Positions 8,436-17,253 are shown, numbered from the stretch's first letter. The stretch: DNA of 64,000 nucleotides from JARRNE01 sp963824085 (GCA_963824085.1 CAWGNT010000024.1:1-64000); one strand, 5' to 3'. Notes: generated by a model not told the origin, from the letters alone. A program made the numbers and translations.

Positions 8436-11363
8436 TCAGGCCCTCCCCGCGGACATGACCGCCTTGTAGTGCTCCTGACGCCGCATGCGGCTGCGTCGAT
8501 GGAGCCAGTAGACAAGCCCCAGGCCTGCCAACGCCAGGGCGTAGTTGAGGTACTCCCAGAACATCTGCTCCCGGCGGTCCAGGGGCTTGAGCAGCCGCGA
8601 ATACTGGCCGCGACCGCGCAACGCCAGAAGCCCGCGGTCTTCCAGGGACCAGTCGACCGCATTCTGGATGAGCTCGACCGGCTTGGTGTAAAGGGTGCGC
8701 GTCGCCTCCGTGGCCAGGCTGATAGCCGTGTCCGTCAGGAAGCTCGCAGAGCCGATCAGGATCAGCCGCGCCGAGGCGGGAGAGGACTCCACCACACCGG
8801 AGATGACCGGGGGCTTGTCCTTCTCTTGCCCGGCCGCATCGGCGGCATCCTTGTTTGCCGCGTCGGCATTGTTGTCCTTGTCCTGCTGTTCGCTCTTCTG
8901 CTTCTCCTCTTCCAGGAGGGGCGAGGGCTTACCTGCGAAAAAGGACTTGAACCGGCCTTCTACCGCTGCCGCAAGCAGCTTGCGGCCCATGTCGGTACCG
9001 GGCGCGAACCCGAGGTGTCCGTGAGCGTCGTAGTCCGGCTGGATATCCTCCGATGCATTGGTCCAGGCGCCTGCAGAGCTCTTGAGAAGCGGCGTGACCT
9101 TGCGCTCCTTGTTCTTGTCCGGGTCTACGGTGAGCGGGGAGGTCCAATTGAGGGTGATCTGACCGAGGCCCGAGGTGATGCCAGTGGTCTGATCCATGCC
9201 GTCGCTTCGGATGTCCGGGAAGTAGGGGTAAGCGACCGTCTGGACCTCCTGGACCACGAAACCTCCAAGTTGCCGCTCCACGGGAATGGGGAAGGGCGTG
9301 TTCTGGGGGTCGAGGACCAGCGTCGGGTCGAGCGTCAGGCCGGCGTTGGCAAGCCAGCCCTCGAGGCCCGTGGGCTGCTTGTGGGCGGAGATGGCCTTCC
9401 CGCCGAGGTCAACGTGGTAAGGGGAGGCGGCGAGGACCACCGTGCCCCCCTGCATGAGGAACTGGTCCATCGCGAAGACCTGTTTCTGGTCGAGGCTCTC
9501 GGGGCCCACCATCAGGAGCAGGTCCGCGTCATCGGGGACGCTGCCGTTCGTAAGGTCCGTGTCGCGGACCACCGCGTTCTCGCCCAGGCTGTCCTTGAGC
9601 TGCTGGTAGCCCTGGCCGCCCGGCATCATCATTCCGCCCCCCTGATTCGGGGTGTAGAGGGCGATGGTTTTCAGGTACCCGGGCGCGAACCGTTTGATCC
9701 CGGCCTCGATGGCACGCTTGAGCCCTGCCTTCGTGGTCTCTTCAGGCAGCGGCAGGGGTACGACATGGTCGCCTTGCTCGAGAACCATGTAGAAGTAGAA
9801 CGGGTTCTGATCCAGGAGTCCGAGCACCAAGGGCTGGAAACCGAAGCGGTCCTGTATCTCGTGGGCGAGCGCCCCGTCGCCCGCATCCGGGTCCTGGATG
9901 TCGAAGGTCAGCTTGCCGCGGGACTGCTGGCCAAGCTCCTTGAGCACCGACTCCAGGTCCGAGCGAAGCTGGGGCAGCGGTGCCGGCAGCTTCGACGGAT
10001 CGGAGACGTAGCCGTGAAAGACGACGGGCTTGGTGAGGTTCTGGAACACGTCACCCCCGCCCTGATAGCCGTAGAGCACCTTCTTGATTGCCCGTGTGAT
10101 GTCGTACTCCGGGTTGCGCAGGCGCACCTCCAGGTCGGTCTCGCCGCTCGCTTTGACCTCGATGAGGTCGCGGAAGCCGAGCTTCTCGTATTGGTCGCCG
10201 TACTTGACCAGGATGTCGAAGTAGGAGTTCACGACACCTGCCTGGTACTTGCTTGCGGTCTGGAAGGCGACCGGCCGGATGCCGTACTTCTCGCCGGCCT
10301 CGCGCTCCAGGTCGGGGTTCTCCAGGGGGTCCAGAAACTCGACCCGTACCTTGCCGTGGCCGGCGATCTCGTACTCCTTCAGGAGGTCGCGGATTTGCGG
10401 CACCAGCGGGGCTAGCAAGGGATGGGTGTGGGCGCTGAAATAGCCGCGGATGAGCAGCGGCTCCTGAAGCTGGGCAAGGTAGTTGCGCGTGGCATCGGAG
10501 ATGGAATAGACGTGCCCTTGGGTGATGTCGGCGCGCGCCCAGCCGATCTGCTGCAGCCACAGGTTGCCCGCCAGGAAGTTGACGGCGAAGAGCGCGGTGA
10601 CCAGTCCCCAGCGACGGTGGAGCTGCACCTTGCTGGTGTCGCCGGCCCAGCGCAGCCGCTCGAGGATGTAGACGTTGAGGGCCAGAAAGACGCCGACAAT
10701 GCTGAGATAGAAGTAGAGGTCGCGCACATCGATGACGCCGCGGGTGATGGACTCGAAGCGCGAGCCGCTTCCCAGCAGCTTGAGGATCTCTCCGCCTTGG
10801 TGGCCGAACAGGCCGGTCAGGGTGTTCGAGCCGAGCATGTAGAAGACCCCGCATAGGAGCGCGGTGCCGATGAGGCTGACGATCGGGTTGTCCGTGCGAG
10901 CAGAGACGAAGAGCCCGATTGCGATGTAGGCGGCTGCCAGCAACAGGGTGGCGAGGTAGGCGCCGATGACGGGTCCCCAGTCCATCGGTCCCAGCAGCGA
11001 GACGGTGATCGGCAGGGGAAGCGTGAGGGCGAGGGCCACCGCGACCAGGGCCAGGGCGGCGAGGAACTTGCCGAGCACCAGGCGCAGGGGCGAGACCGGC
11101 AGGGTCATCAGGGTCTCGAGGGTGCCGGCGCGGCGCTCTTCACTCCACAGGCGCATGGTGAGCGCCGCCGCGAGAAAGATCAGCAGGACCGGCATCCAGT
11201 CGAACAGGGGCCGGGCATCGGCGATGTTGCGGGCGAAAAAGGTCTCGACCCAGAAGAAGACGAACAGACTCACGGCCAGGAAGGCGCCGAGAAAGATGTA
11301 GGCAACCGGCGAGGCGAAGAAGCCCCACAGCTCCTTGCGTGCGACGCGCATGACCTCATGCAT
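8436..11363 (-). CDS. Gld-type ABC permease fused to periplasmic auxiliary domain (GldF-GldG-like)
   Basis: A 975-residue fusion. Residues 1-245 form an ABC-2 permease of six segments, opening MHEVMRVARKELWGFFASP, with RLWSEERRAGTLETLMTLPV as the expected cytoplasmic loop. After a further membrane segment (about 262-282) comes a long periplasmic GldG-like region (about 285-920), with YSISDATRNYLAQLQEPLLI and, later, LTNGSVPDDADLLLMVGPES. A membrane segment close to the C-terminus (YALALAGLGLVYWLHRR) ends the protein. A Gln/Lys/Asp-rich stretch lies near residue 815. In Bacteroidetes gldF and gldG are separate genes needed for gliding; in proteobacteria they are often fused and their role is unknown. 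The start overlaps the ATPase gene by 8 nt, which indicates an operon. Confidence 0.88.
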   Translation of the reverse strand: MHEVMRVARKELWGFFASPVAYIFLGAFLAVSLFVFFWVETFFARNIADARPLFDWMPVLLIFLAAALTMRLWSEERRAGTLETLMTLPVSPLRLVLGKFLAALALVAVALALTLPLPITVSLLGPMDWGPVIGAYLATLLLAAAYIAIGLFVSARTDNPIVSLIGTALLCGVFYMLGSNTLTGLFGHQGGEILKLLGSGSRFESITRGVIDVRDLYFYLSIVGVFLALNVYILERLRWAGDTSKVQLHRRWGLVTALFAVNFLAGNLWLQQIGWARADITQGHVYSISDATRNYLAQLQEPLLIRGYFSAHTHPLLAPLVPQIRDLLKEYEIAGHGKVRVEFLDPLENPDLEREAGEKYGIRPVAFQTASKYQAGVVNSYFDILVKYGDQYEKLGFRDLIEVKASGETDLEVRLRNPEYDITRAIKKVLYGYQGGGDVFQNLTKPVVFHGYVSDPSKLPAPLPQLRSDLESVLKELGQQSRGKLTFDIQDPDAGDGALAHEIQDRFGFQPLVLGLLDQNPFYFYMVLEQGDHVVPLPLPEETTKAGLKRAIEAGIKRFAPGYLKTIALYTPNQGGGMMMPGGQGYQQLKDSLGENAVVRDTDLTNGSVPDDADLLLMVGPESLDQKQVFAMDQFLMQGGTVVLAASPYHVDLGGKAISAHKQPTGLEGWLANAGLTLDPTLVLDPQNTPFPIPVERQLGGFVVQEVQTVAYPYFPDIRSDGMDQTTGITSGLGQITLNWTSPLTVDPDKNKERKVTPLLKSSAGAWTNASEDIQPDYDAHGHLGFAPGTDMGRKLLAAAVEGRFKSFFAGKPSPLLEEEKQKSEQQDKDNNADAANKDAADAAGQEKDKPPVISGVVESSPASARLILIGSASFLTDTAISLATEATRTLYTKPVELIQNAVDWSLEDRGLLALRGRGQYSRLLKPLDRREQMFWEYLNYALALAGLGLVYWLHRRSRMRRQEHYKAVMSAGRA

Positions 11364-12291
11364 GTGCCACCTCCACCGACTCGTTCACCTCGGCGAACAG
11401 GGACTCCAGATCCTTGACCTCAGGCTGCAGCCCGTAGAGCGACCAGCCGGCGTCCCCCGTGGAGCGGGCGACCAGGGGTGCCGCCTGCTCCGGGTCCGCC
11501 GTGTCCAGCGCGTAGCGGTAGCGGCCCCCGGCGGACCCCAGCGGCAGCACTGCCTTGACTGCGTCCAGGTGGCCGAGCAGGGGTTCGGCCTCGGCGGGCG
11601 CGCGGTCCAGGGTCACGAGGAGCCGGCGCGAGCTGGCGAGGGCGTCTATGCGCGTGTCCAGGGCCAGCCGGCCGGCGCGCAGGATCAGCACTCGGTCGCA
11701 CACCGCCTCGACCTCTTGCAGGATGTGGGTGGACAGGATCACGGTGGCGGACTCCGCGAGCTCGCGGATCAGGGTCCGCATGTGCTGGATTTGGGAAGGA
11801 TCGAGGCCGTTGGTGGGCTCGTCCAGGATGAGTATCCCAGGTCGGTGCAGGATCGCCTGCGCCACACCCACCCGTTGCCGGTAGCCGCGCGACAGGATGG
11901 CGATCGGGTCACCGGCCTTCGGCCCGAGGGCGGTTCGCTCGACGGCGGTGCGTACCGCTGACGACAGCCGCTCCGGCTGGACGCCGTGGAGGGCGCCCTG
12001 GTACTCCAGGTAGTCGATCACCGCCATCTCGGGATACAGGGGGCAGTTCTCCGGCAGATAGCCGATCCGCTGCTGCACCGCCCGCCGTTCCTCGGCGATG
12101 TCCAGGCCGTCGATGCGGATGCTCCCCGCGCTCGGCTCCAGATAACCCGTGAGCATCTTCATGATGGTGGTCTTGCCGGCCCCATTGTGCCCCAGCAGGC
12201 CCACGACCTCTCCGCGACCGATCTCGAAGGAGACCCCGTCGACCGCCTTGAGGTCGCCGTAAGCTCGTGTGAGCGCTCGAACCTCGATCAT
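11356..12291 (-). CDS. ABC transporter ATP-binding protein, GldA type
   Basis: Cytoplasmic ATPase partner of the adjacent fused permease. The start at ATG 12291 (AAGGGG upstream) gives MIEVRALTRAYGDLKAVDG; an in-frame ATG at 12339 is less likely. Visible motifs are GLLGHNGAGKTTIMKMLTGY (Walker A), a Q-loop in IGYLPENCPLYPEM, LSRGYRQRVGVAQAIL (signature), ILILDEPTNGLDP (Walker B) and ILSTHILQE (H-loop). The 311-residue length and the C-terminal extension of about 90 residues match GldA/DrrA-type ATPases. It is the first gene of the operon and is divergent from the octaheme cytochrome gene across a 440-bp gap, so the two share an upstream region. Confidence 0.9.
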   Translation of the reverse strand: MIEVRALTRAYGDLKAVDGVSFEIGRGEVVGLLGHNGAGKTTIMKMLTGYLEPSAGSIRIDGLDIAEERRAVQQRIGYLPENCPLYPEMAVIDYLEYQGALHGVQPERLSSAVRTAVERTALGPKAGDPIAILSRGYRQRVGVAQAILHRPGILILDEPTNGLDPSQIQHMRTLIRELAESATVILSTHILQEVEAVCDRVLILRAGRLALDTRIDALASSRRLLVTLDRAPAEAEPLLGHLDAVKAVLPLGSAGGRYRYALDTADPEQAAPLVARSTGDAGWSLYGLQPEVKDLESLFAEVNESVEVAHA

Positions 12292-12680
12292 GCAAAAGCC
12301 CCTTGCGGTTGTTGAGTGGGTTGGGAAAAACGTCATCAAAGACAGCGTTATCCCGATCGAGTTCCGAGGCCGCGATCTGATTCCAGCGCCGGCGGACCGG
12401 CGCGCCGGCCGCCGACGGCCGCGAGTCCCGGGATATGCGCGGCTTGAGGCTCGTCATAGGGCGTGCCCGTTCCGTCAATTCTTGACCGCCGTCAAGGTTA
12501 TTCCGGACCGCCGACGGCAGGGTGGACTGTGCGAAGTCGGAGCGAGAGCAGGCGCGGCCAACGGGATCGACTAAGGCCGTCTCCTAGGGACCGGGGGCTC
12601 GATCTGCGGGGGCTGAGAGGAGGGGTAGAAAGAAGCCTTCGCTGAATCTCGTTCCGCTTCTCCACCGCCAAGACTTTCGC

Positions 12681-12707
12681 CGGCCCCTCGGGACCCGAGA
12701 CGGGCCG
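12681..12707 (+). promoter_or_regulatory. Stem-loop in the leader of the octaheme cytochrome gene
   Basis: CGGCCC (12681-12686) pairs with GGGCCG (12702-12707), and inside it CTCGG pairs with CCGAG around a GAC loop, making an 11-bp interrupted stem. It lies about 10 bases before the AGGAAAGAGGAG ribosome-binding region of the gene starting at 12734. The 440-bp gap between gldA and this gene (12292-12733) is otherwise GC-rich with short palindromes and no visible gene. It could be a control hairpin; nothing more can be said from sequence. Confidence 0.35.
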
Positions 12708-12733
12708 TCCGTTACAGGAAAGAGGAGAGCACA

Positions 12734-14239
12734 ATGAGTACCACCAGCGGAGGTCGAACAACCGCTTGGCTGGCCGCCGCGGCCGCCGGTCTGGCCCTGG
12801 CGCTGCACGTCGGGCCGTCCGAGGCCGCTCGGCCCGGCGGAGAATACGGGGTCGATTGGGGTAAACCAAAAGGGCAGCAGTGCGTCGAGTGCCATATGAC
12901 CGAGAACCCCGGTCTGTACCTGGAATGGAACCAGAGCCAGCACGGCCAGACCGGGGTCAACTGCCTGGACTGCCATGAGGCCCAGGAAGGCGATGCGGAC
13001 GCGTTCACGCACGAAGGTGCTCTCATCTCCGTGGTCGTCACGCCCAAAGACTGCTCCAAGTGCCACAAGACCGAGTTCGAGCAGATGGACGGCTCCCACC
13101 ACGCCAAGGCGGGACAGATTCTCGCCTCGCTCGATAACCTGCTGGGCGAGGTGGTCGGCGGACCGGCGGCGGTGAATGCCGGGTGCCGCCAATGCCACGG
13201 CGGCGTCCTCGAGTTCGAGACCGAGGGCAAGAACAAAGGGCGGCCCAAGCCAGGCAGCTGGCCAAACACGGGTATCGGTCGGGTAAACCCCGACGGCTCG
13301 TGGGGCGCCTGTACCGCCTGCCATGGGCGTCACCGCTTCTCGCGCGCCCAGGCACGCACGCCGGACACCTGCGGCAAGTGCCACGTCGGTCCCGACCATC
13401 CGCAGATCGAGGTCTACAACGAGTCCAAGCACGGGATCATCTACCGCGCGAAGGTGGACGAGATGAACCTGGGCTCCGACAAGTGGGTGGCCGGCGTCGA
13501 CTATAGCGCTGCCCCCACCTGCGCCACCTGTCACATGAGCGCCGGCCCGAAGGAGGCCAAGACGCACGATGTGGGTGAGCGCATCTCCTGGACGTTGCGT
13601 CCGCCGATCTCCACCAAGATCAACCTGGTGAAGCTGGAAAACGGCGACGAGTTCGACGTGCCGGAAGGGAAGGACGTCCCCAAGGTGGGCGACGAGGCCA
13701 AGGGGTCCGCGGTCGTCGAGGTGCTGACCTGGGAGGACCGGCGCAACAAGATGCAGCACATCTGCTACGGTTGCCACTCCACCAGTGTGGTGAACGGGCA
13801 CTATGTGCAGTTCGACGCGGTGGTGGATCTTTACAACGACAAGTTCGCCAAGCCCATCGCGGGAGTCATGGGAGAGCTCAAGAAGAACGGCTACATCACA
13901 CCGGCGCCGTTCGACGAGGAGATCGAGTGGACCTGGTGGGAGATCTGGCACCACGAGGGGCGCCGGGCACGGCACGGCGCTTCGATGAGCGGCCCGGACT
14001 ACACCTGGTGGCACGGCATCTATGACGTCGCCAAGCACACCTACTTCAAGTGGATCCCGGAGATGAAGGAGGTAGTGCGCAAGAAGGATGGCAACGAGAA
14101 GTTCGCCGATGCCATGCTCGACAAGTACTTCAAGCCCATCGACGGGCACGACTGGTACTTCAACGGCATGAGCAAGGAGTCTCTGGATAAGGTCCGTAAG
14201 GGATTCGAGGCACGCTACGGAAAGGGCGCCCTGAAGTAA
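12734..14239 (+). CDS. Octaheme cytochrome c, hydroxylamine oxidoreductase (HAO)-like
   Basis: A 501-residue periplasmic protein: signal peptide (residues 1-31, AAAAAGLALALHV, cleaved near SEA-AR) and exactly eight CxxCH heme sites at residues 50, 77, 107, 151, 193, 213, 263 and 344. The C-terminal block HGASMSGPDYTWWHG is the HAO-family signature after the last heme. In ammonia oxidisers HAO oxidises hydroxylamine and its active-site heme is cross-linked to a tyrosine. Related HAO-like proteins without that tyrosine act as reductases, for example on nitrite. Which applies here is not decided from sequence. A strong ribosome-binding site (AGGAAAGAGGAG) precedes the start. No cytochrome c554 or quinone-reductase partner gene is adjacent; the next gene is a periplasmic TPR protein. 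Confidence 0.9.
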   Translation: MSTTSGGRTTAWLAAAAAGLALALHVGPSEAARPGGEYGVDWGKPKGQQCVECHMTENPGLYLEWNQSQHGQTGVNCLDCHEAQEGDADAFTHEGALISVVVTPKDCSKCHKTEFEQMDGSHHAKAGQILASLDNLLGEVVGGPAAVNAGCRQCHGGVLEFETEGKNKGRPKPGSWPNTGIGRVNPDGSWGACTACHGRHRFSRAQARTPDTCGKCHVGPDHPQIEVYNESKHGIIYRAKVDEMNLGSDKWVAGVDYSAAPTCATCHMSAGPKEAKTHDVGERISWTLRPPISTKINLVKLENGDEFDVPEGKDVPKVGDEAKGSAVVEVLTWEDRRNKMQHICYGCHSTSVVNGHYVQFDAVVDLYNDKFAKPIAGVMGELKKNGYITPAPFDEEIEWTWWEIWHHEGRRARHGASMSGPDYTWWHGIYDVAKHTYFKWIPEMKEVVRKKDGNEKFADAMLDKYFKPIDGHDWYFNGMSKESLDKVRKGFEARYGKGALK

Positions 14240-14260
14240 GCCCGGTCACAGCGTGTCCCT

Positions 14261-14288
14261 CCCCATCCCCGCGAAGGCGGGGATGGGG
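14261..14288. terminator. Perfect 12-bp stem-loop after the octaheme cytochrome gene
   Basis: CCCCATCCCCGC and GCGGGGATGGGG flank a GAAG loop, 22 bases after the stop codon. There is no T-run, so it may be a REP-type mRNA-stabilising hairpin rather than an intrinsic terminator. Confidence 0.6.
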
Positions 14289-14365
14289 AGCGGGTCGGGA
14301 CCTGCTACGGCCAAGGTGGCGGGGCCTAAAGCTCATTTGGACGCTCCCAATTCTGTCCCTGATGT

Positions 14366-14396
14366 CTGGATCCCGGTATTCCCTGCCGGGATGACG
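14366..14396 (+). repeat. Isolated core fragment of the dispersed palindromic repeat
   Basis: TCCCGGTATTCCCTGCCGGG followed by ATGACG matches the first palindrome of the repeat family (copies at 3363, 15214, 17673 and 54674), without its flanks. It lies between the octaheme gene and the TPR gene. Confidence 0.55.
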
Positions 14397-14481
14397 ATCC
14401 GGGCAATTGAGATCTGTCAGCCTCGCCGCGAACCTGTTGCCTTGTCTACGTTTGGTGTTTGCTCCGTCAGCCGGAATCGTC

Positions 14482-14919
14482 ATGCGAACCGCTCTACTGA
14501 TCCTCGCCGTCGCGTTGGCGCCGTCGCTATCCGCCCTTGCGGCCGACGCCGAGGCGTTGATCCGCCAGGGCGAGTCCGAGCTGCAGGCAGGGCGGTTCGA
14601 CGCGGCCACGAGAACCTTGCGACAGGCCGTTGCCGCGGATCCGAAATCGTCGCTGGCCTACACGCGCCTCGGCGGCGCCCAGCTCATGAGCCAGGACTAC
14701 TCCGCGGCTCTCGACAGCTTCAAGCAGGCGATCACACAGGACGGCAAGAATGGCGCTGCCTTTATCGGCATGGCCGTGGCCTATCTCCACCAAGGAAATG
14801 ACGCCCTGGCGCGGGCAGCCCTGGAGGAGGCCAAGCGGGTCGATCCTTCCAAGCAGGAGGAGGTCGATAAAGTGATCTCCTCCATCGACCAGCGCGCTGC
14901 CAGCAAACCCGCCGATTGA
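14482..14919 (+). CDS. Periplasmic TPR-repeat protein
   Basis: Starting at ATG 14482, the protein has a signal peptide (MRTALLILAVALAPSLSALA, cleaved before ADAEAL) and then three tetratricopeptide units: AEALIRQGESELQAGRFDAA, SLAYTRLGGAQLMSQDYSAA, and AAFIGMAVAYLHQGNDALARA. TPR domains bind partner proteins, and no enzyme motif is present. An in-frame ATG at 14407 would add 25 residues ahead of the signal sequence and is unlikely. It follows the octaheme cytochrome by 243 bp, in the same direction, but a strong hairpin and a repeat fragment separate them, so co-transcription is uncertain. A chaperone or assembly role for the cytochrome is only a guess. Confidence 0.7.
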   Translation: MRTALLILAVALAPSLSALAADAEALIRQGESELQAGRFDAATRTLRQAVAADPKSSLAYTRLGGAQLMSQDYSAALDSFKQAITQDGKNGAAFIGMAVAYLHQGNDALARAALEEAKRVDPSKQEEVDKVISSIDQRAASKPAD

Positions 14920-14979
14920 CTCGCCTCGCGGTAAACGATGGTCCGCATCAACTTGGGTGTCCGGTCTCGGCCTGGTTGA

Positions 14980-15210
14980 AGTGCCCTTGGCCTCATCGGT
15001 GCTGAACACGTAGAAGTCACGGTCACCCTGCCGCTCGATTGTTCCCTCGATCGGGACGGAAGGGTCGACAGGTCGTGCGAAATGGAAGTTGTCGTTGTAC
15101 TCCTTCGGATGCGGGCTCTTCCATCCGAGAGGGCTGCCGGAGTCTTGGCTCCCCGACTCGTTGGAGTTGCCTGGCGGTGGCGGCGATGGCTTCGGCAGAT
15201 GAGTATCCAC
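14980..15210 (-). pseudogene. Gene relic with a PPC-like (pre-peptidase C-terminal) fragment
   Basis: The minus strand from 15210 reads EYNDNFHFARPVDPSVPIEG then TIERQGDRDFYVFSTDEAKG, which resembles the start of a PPC beta-sandwich domain (G-x-I-x-x-x-D-x-D-x-Y-x-F). Similarity stops near 14980, and beyond that the frame only runs antisense to the TPR gene. Its upstream end abuts repeat copy B at 15214. It looks like the piece of a secreted protein gene left after deletion or repeat insertion. Identification rests on one motif. Confidence 0.4.
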
Positions 15211-15213
15211 AAA

Positions 15214-15415
15214 GGTGATTAGTCCTGAAACTCAGCCGGAACACTTTGCCCTCCGTCCGTTGGGCCTCGGTCCCGGCACTCCCTGCCGGGATGACGCCCA
15301 GGCACAGATCGACGTCGTCGTTCCGGCAGGGACTGCCGGAAACCAGGTGCCACAGACGGCGTGTAACCCTGTGGCAAAGCAGGCCCTTCGTCGTTGCTGA
15401 GGAACGGCACTACCC
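15214..15415 (+). repeat. Dispersed palindromic repeat, copy B
   Basis: Same opening as copy A (GGTGATTAGTCCTGAAACTC) and the same core: TCCCGGCACTCCCTGCCGGG, then CGTTCCGGCAGGGACTGCCG. The closing end is degenerate (GAGGAACGGCACTACCC instead of GAGGAATAGCGGTAATCACC). It lies between the relic at 14980-15210 and the FHA gene. Confidence 0.85.
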
Positions 15416-15538
15416 ATCTTGCCGGGTGCCGGCAAAATAAGGCGCGTCCGTCTCTTTGCGGCTTGCGCGAGCGGGGGACGAAGTGGTTTGCGAGGGGGCG
15501 CACTGTCGTCTGCGCACGACAGTGCCTTTAGGTCGCCG

Positions 15539-16162
15539 CTATTGCAGAGCCGTCTCTGCCCCTTTGGTATGGATATGCAGAAGGCATAACAGCTCGGACA
15601 TGACCTGGAGTGAAAAGCCGTCGCGGTCGACCCGTTCCGTATAGATCAGGCTATGGAGATAGCGCTCGCATGTCGGTGTGCCCCATTGCGCGAAGATTTC
15701 GTTCCATATCCGCGGGTGCTGGGTCTCAAGGGAGGCGTCCGGGAATTCTTCGTAATACTTGCCAAGATCGACCGGCGTCTCTCTTGCGCGTGGTGCTTCG
15801 GATTCAGGTTCGCTCTCGGCCTTCGGTGCCGGCACGGGCTTCTCCTCGGGCTGATCCGCCAGCTCCCGGCTAAAGCGCAGACTGTAGGCGCCGACGCGGA
15901 TTGAGTCCCCGCATTGGAGCCACTTGTTGCTGATCCGATTGCCGTTGACGAGCGTCCCATTTGTACTCCTGAGGTCACTCAGGTACCAATCGGTTCCCGC
16001 TCGGAACAGCCGCGCGTGACGCCTGCTCACCGACCTGTGGTCGAGACACAGGTCGCACTGGGGGTCTCGCCCAATAACGAGGCTCGACCCGTCGACTTCA
16101 ATATGATTTACCCAACCGTCTTTGGAAAGGACCGTCAACCTGCAGAGTTCATTTCCGCTCAC
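15539..16162 (-). CDS. FHA-domain protein with an uncharacterised C-terminal region
   Basis: A forkhead-associated domain fills the first 100 residues: VIGRDPQCDLCLDHRSVSRR (FHA core with GR, S and H), HARLFRAGTDWYLSDLRSTN, and GTLVNGNRI. FHA domains bind phosphothreonine peptides. An acidic, Pro/Glu-rich linker (about residues 105-140) leads to a C-terminal region, HPRIWNEIFAQWGTPTCERY, that I do not recognise. I prefer GTG 16162 (VSGNELCRLTVL, with GGAG upstream); the frame is open to 16267, but the extra 35 residues look non-native. No Ser/Thr kinase or type VI secretion gene is nearby, so the partner is unknown. There is no membrane segment. Confidence 0.75.
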   Translation of the reverse strand: MSGNELCRLTVLSKDGWVNHIEVDGSSLVIGRDPQCDLCLDHRSVSRRHARLFRAGTDWYLSDLRSTNGTLVNGNRISNKWLQCGDSIRVGAYSLRFSRELADQPEEKPVPAPKAESEPESEAPRARETPVDLGKYYEEFPDASLETQHPRIWNEIFAQWGTPTCERYLHSLIYTERVDRDGFSLQVMSELLCLLHIHTKGAETALQ

Positions 16163-16287
16163 GTCTACCAACTCCGAAGACCCGCCTGCAGAAGCCCAAG
16201 CAGGATGCGCGCCACGCGAGTAGAGCGGCACAGGAGTGTGCGTTGCAGTCCGGCCTGCAGAGCACACCGGCCGACGAGGTGAGATCG

Positions 16288-17253
16288 TCAGGTTCGCGCC
16301 ACCTGAAGCACCACCTTGCCGCGGCCGTGCCCGGAGTCCAGGCGCTTGTGGGCCGTGCTGACCTCCTCGAGAGGGAGCACCGAGTCGACGAGCGGGCGTG
16401 CCTGATGGCGTTCGAAAAGGGGCCGCATCTCTTCCAGGCGACGGCCCTCACGCGTCAGGAACACCCCGTAGAGACTGATGTTCTTCTGGTACAGGAGGGC
16501 CAGATCTCCCTGGGGCGGCAGGATGCAGGCCACGCGACCAAAGGGCCTGATGGCGGGGAGGCAGCGGGACACCAGCTTGTCGCCCTCAATGTCGAACGCG
16601 GCGTCTGCCCCACGTCCATCCGTCTCGGCAAGAACGACCTCGGCGACATTCTGTTCCTTGTAGTCGATGGCGGTGTCGGCCCCCAGCTCTCGGAGCACAT
16701 CCAGATTCTTGGCGCTTGCGGTTGCCAGCACACGAGCGCCTGCCGCTTTGGCGAACTGAACGGCAAAGGAGCCCACACCGCCGGCGCCGCCATGGATGAG
16801 CACGGTCTCGCCCGGCCGCACCTGCAGACGTCGTACGACCGCCTCCCACGCGGTGCCCCCGGCCAGCGGCACAGCCGCCGCCTCCGTGAACGAAAGGGCC
16901 TTCGGCTTACGCGCCGCCAGCGCTGCGGGCACCACGTTGTACTCGGCGTAGCTGCCCTGTGGGTTGCCGAAGATCTCCGGCGTGTACCAGACCTCGTCAC
17001 CCGCCCTCAGGTCCGCGGCACCGGGTCCGACCTCTTCGACGACACCAGCAACGTCATAACCCAGGATGACGGGCGGCTCAAGGTTCGCCCAGGTGCCGTT
17101 TGCTCGAAGCTTTGCGTCCACCGGGTTGGTCCCCGATGCGATCACTCGCACCAGGATCTCACCTGGTCCCGCACTGGGGCGGTCGATCTCGCGCAGCTCG
17201 AACAGGTCCGGGCCGCCGAATCTTGGAAGGACCATTGCGCGCATTGTCTTCAA
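16288..17253 (-). CDS. Zinc-independent NADPH:quinone reductase-like MDR oxidoreductase
   Basis: A 321-residue medium-chain dehydrogenase/reductase. The N-terminal catalytic domain shows GTNPVDAKLRANG and ILGYDVAGVVEEVGPG. The Rossmann domain has VLIHGGAGGVGSFAVQFAKA (nucleotide-binding AxxGxxG), ELGADTAIDYKE and AAFDIEGDK. Zinc-ligand cysteines of alcohol dehydrogenases are absent, placing it with quinone oxidoreductases (QOR/zeta-crystallin). It would reduce quinones or other electrophilic carbonyls with NADPH in the cytoplasm. Length is normal. It lies upstream of the FHA gene on the same strand with a short gap if the FHA start at 16162 is correct; functional linkage is not apparent. Confidence 0.88.
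   Translation of the reverse strand: MKTMRAMVLPRFGGPDLFELREIDRPSAGPGEILVRVIASGTNPVDAKLRANGTWANLEPPVILGYDVAGVVEEVGPGAADLRAGDEVWYTPEIFGNPQGSYAEYNVVPAALAARKPKALSFTEAAAVPLAGGTAWEAVVRRLQVRPGETVLIHGGAGGVGSFAVQFAKAAGARVLATASAKNLDVLRELGADTAIDYKEQNVAEVVLAETDGRGADAAFDIEGDKLVSRCLPAIRPFGRVACILPPQGDLALLYQKNISLYGVFLTREGRRLEEMRPLFERHQARPLVDSVLPLEEVSTAHKRLDSGHGRGKVVLQVART

Noticed and set aside
8469..10415. A 648-codon open frame on the plus strand across the ABC permease gene
   Set aside because: It runs exactly antisense to the GldF-GldG-like gene in GC-rich DNA and has no recognisable domain.
12584..14149. A 521-codon minus-strand frame over the octaheme cytochrome
   Set aside because: Antisense shadow; the plus strand holds eight heme motifs and a signal peptide.
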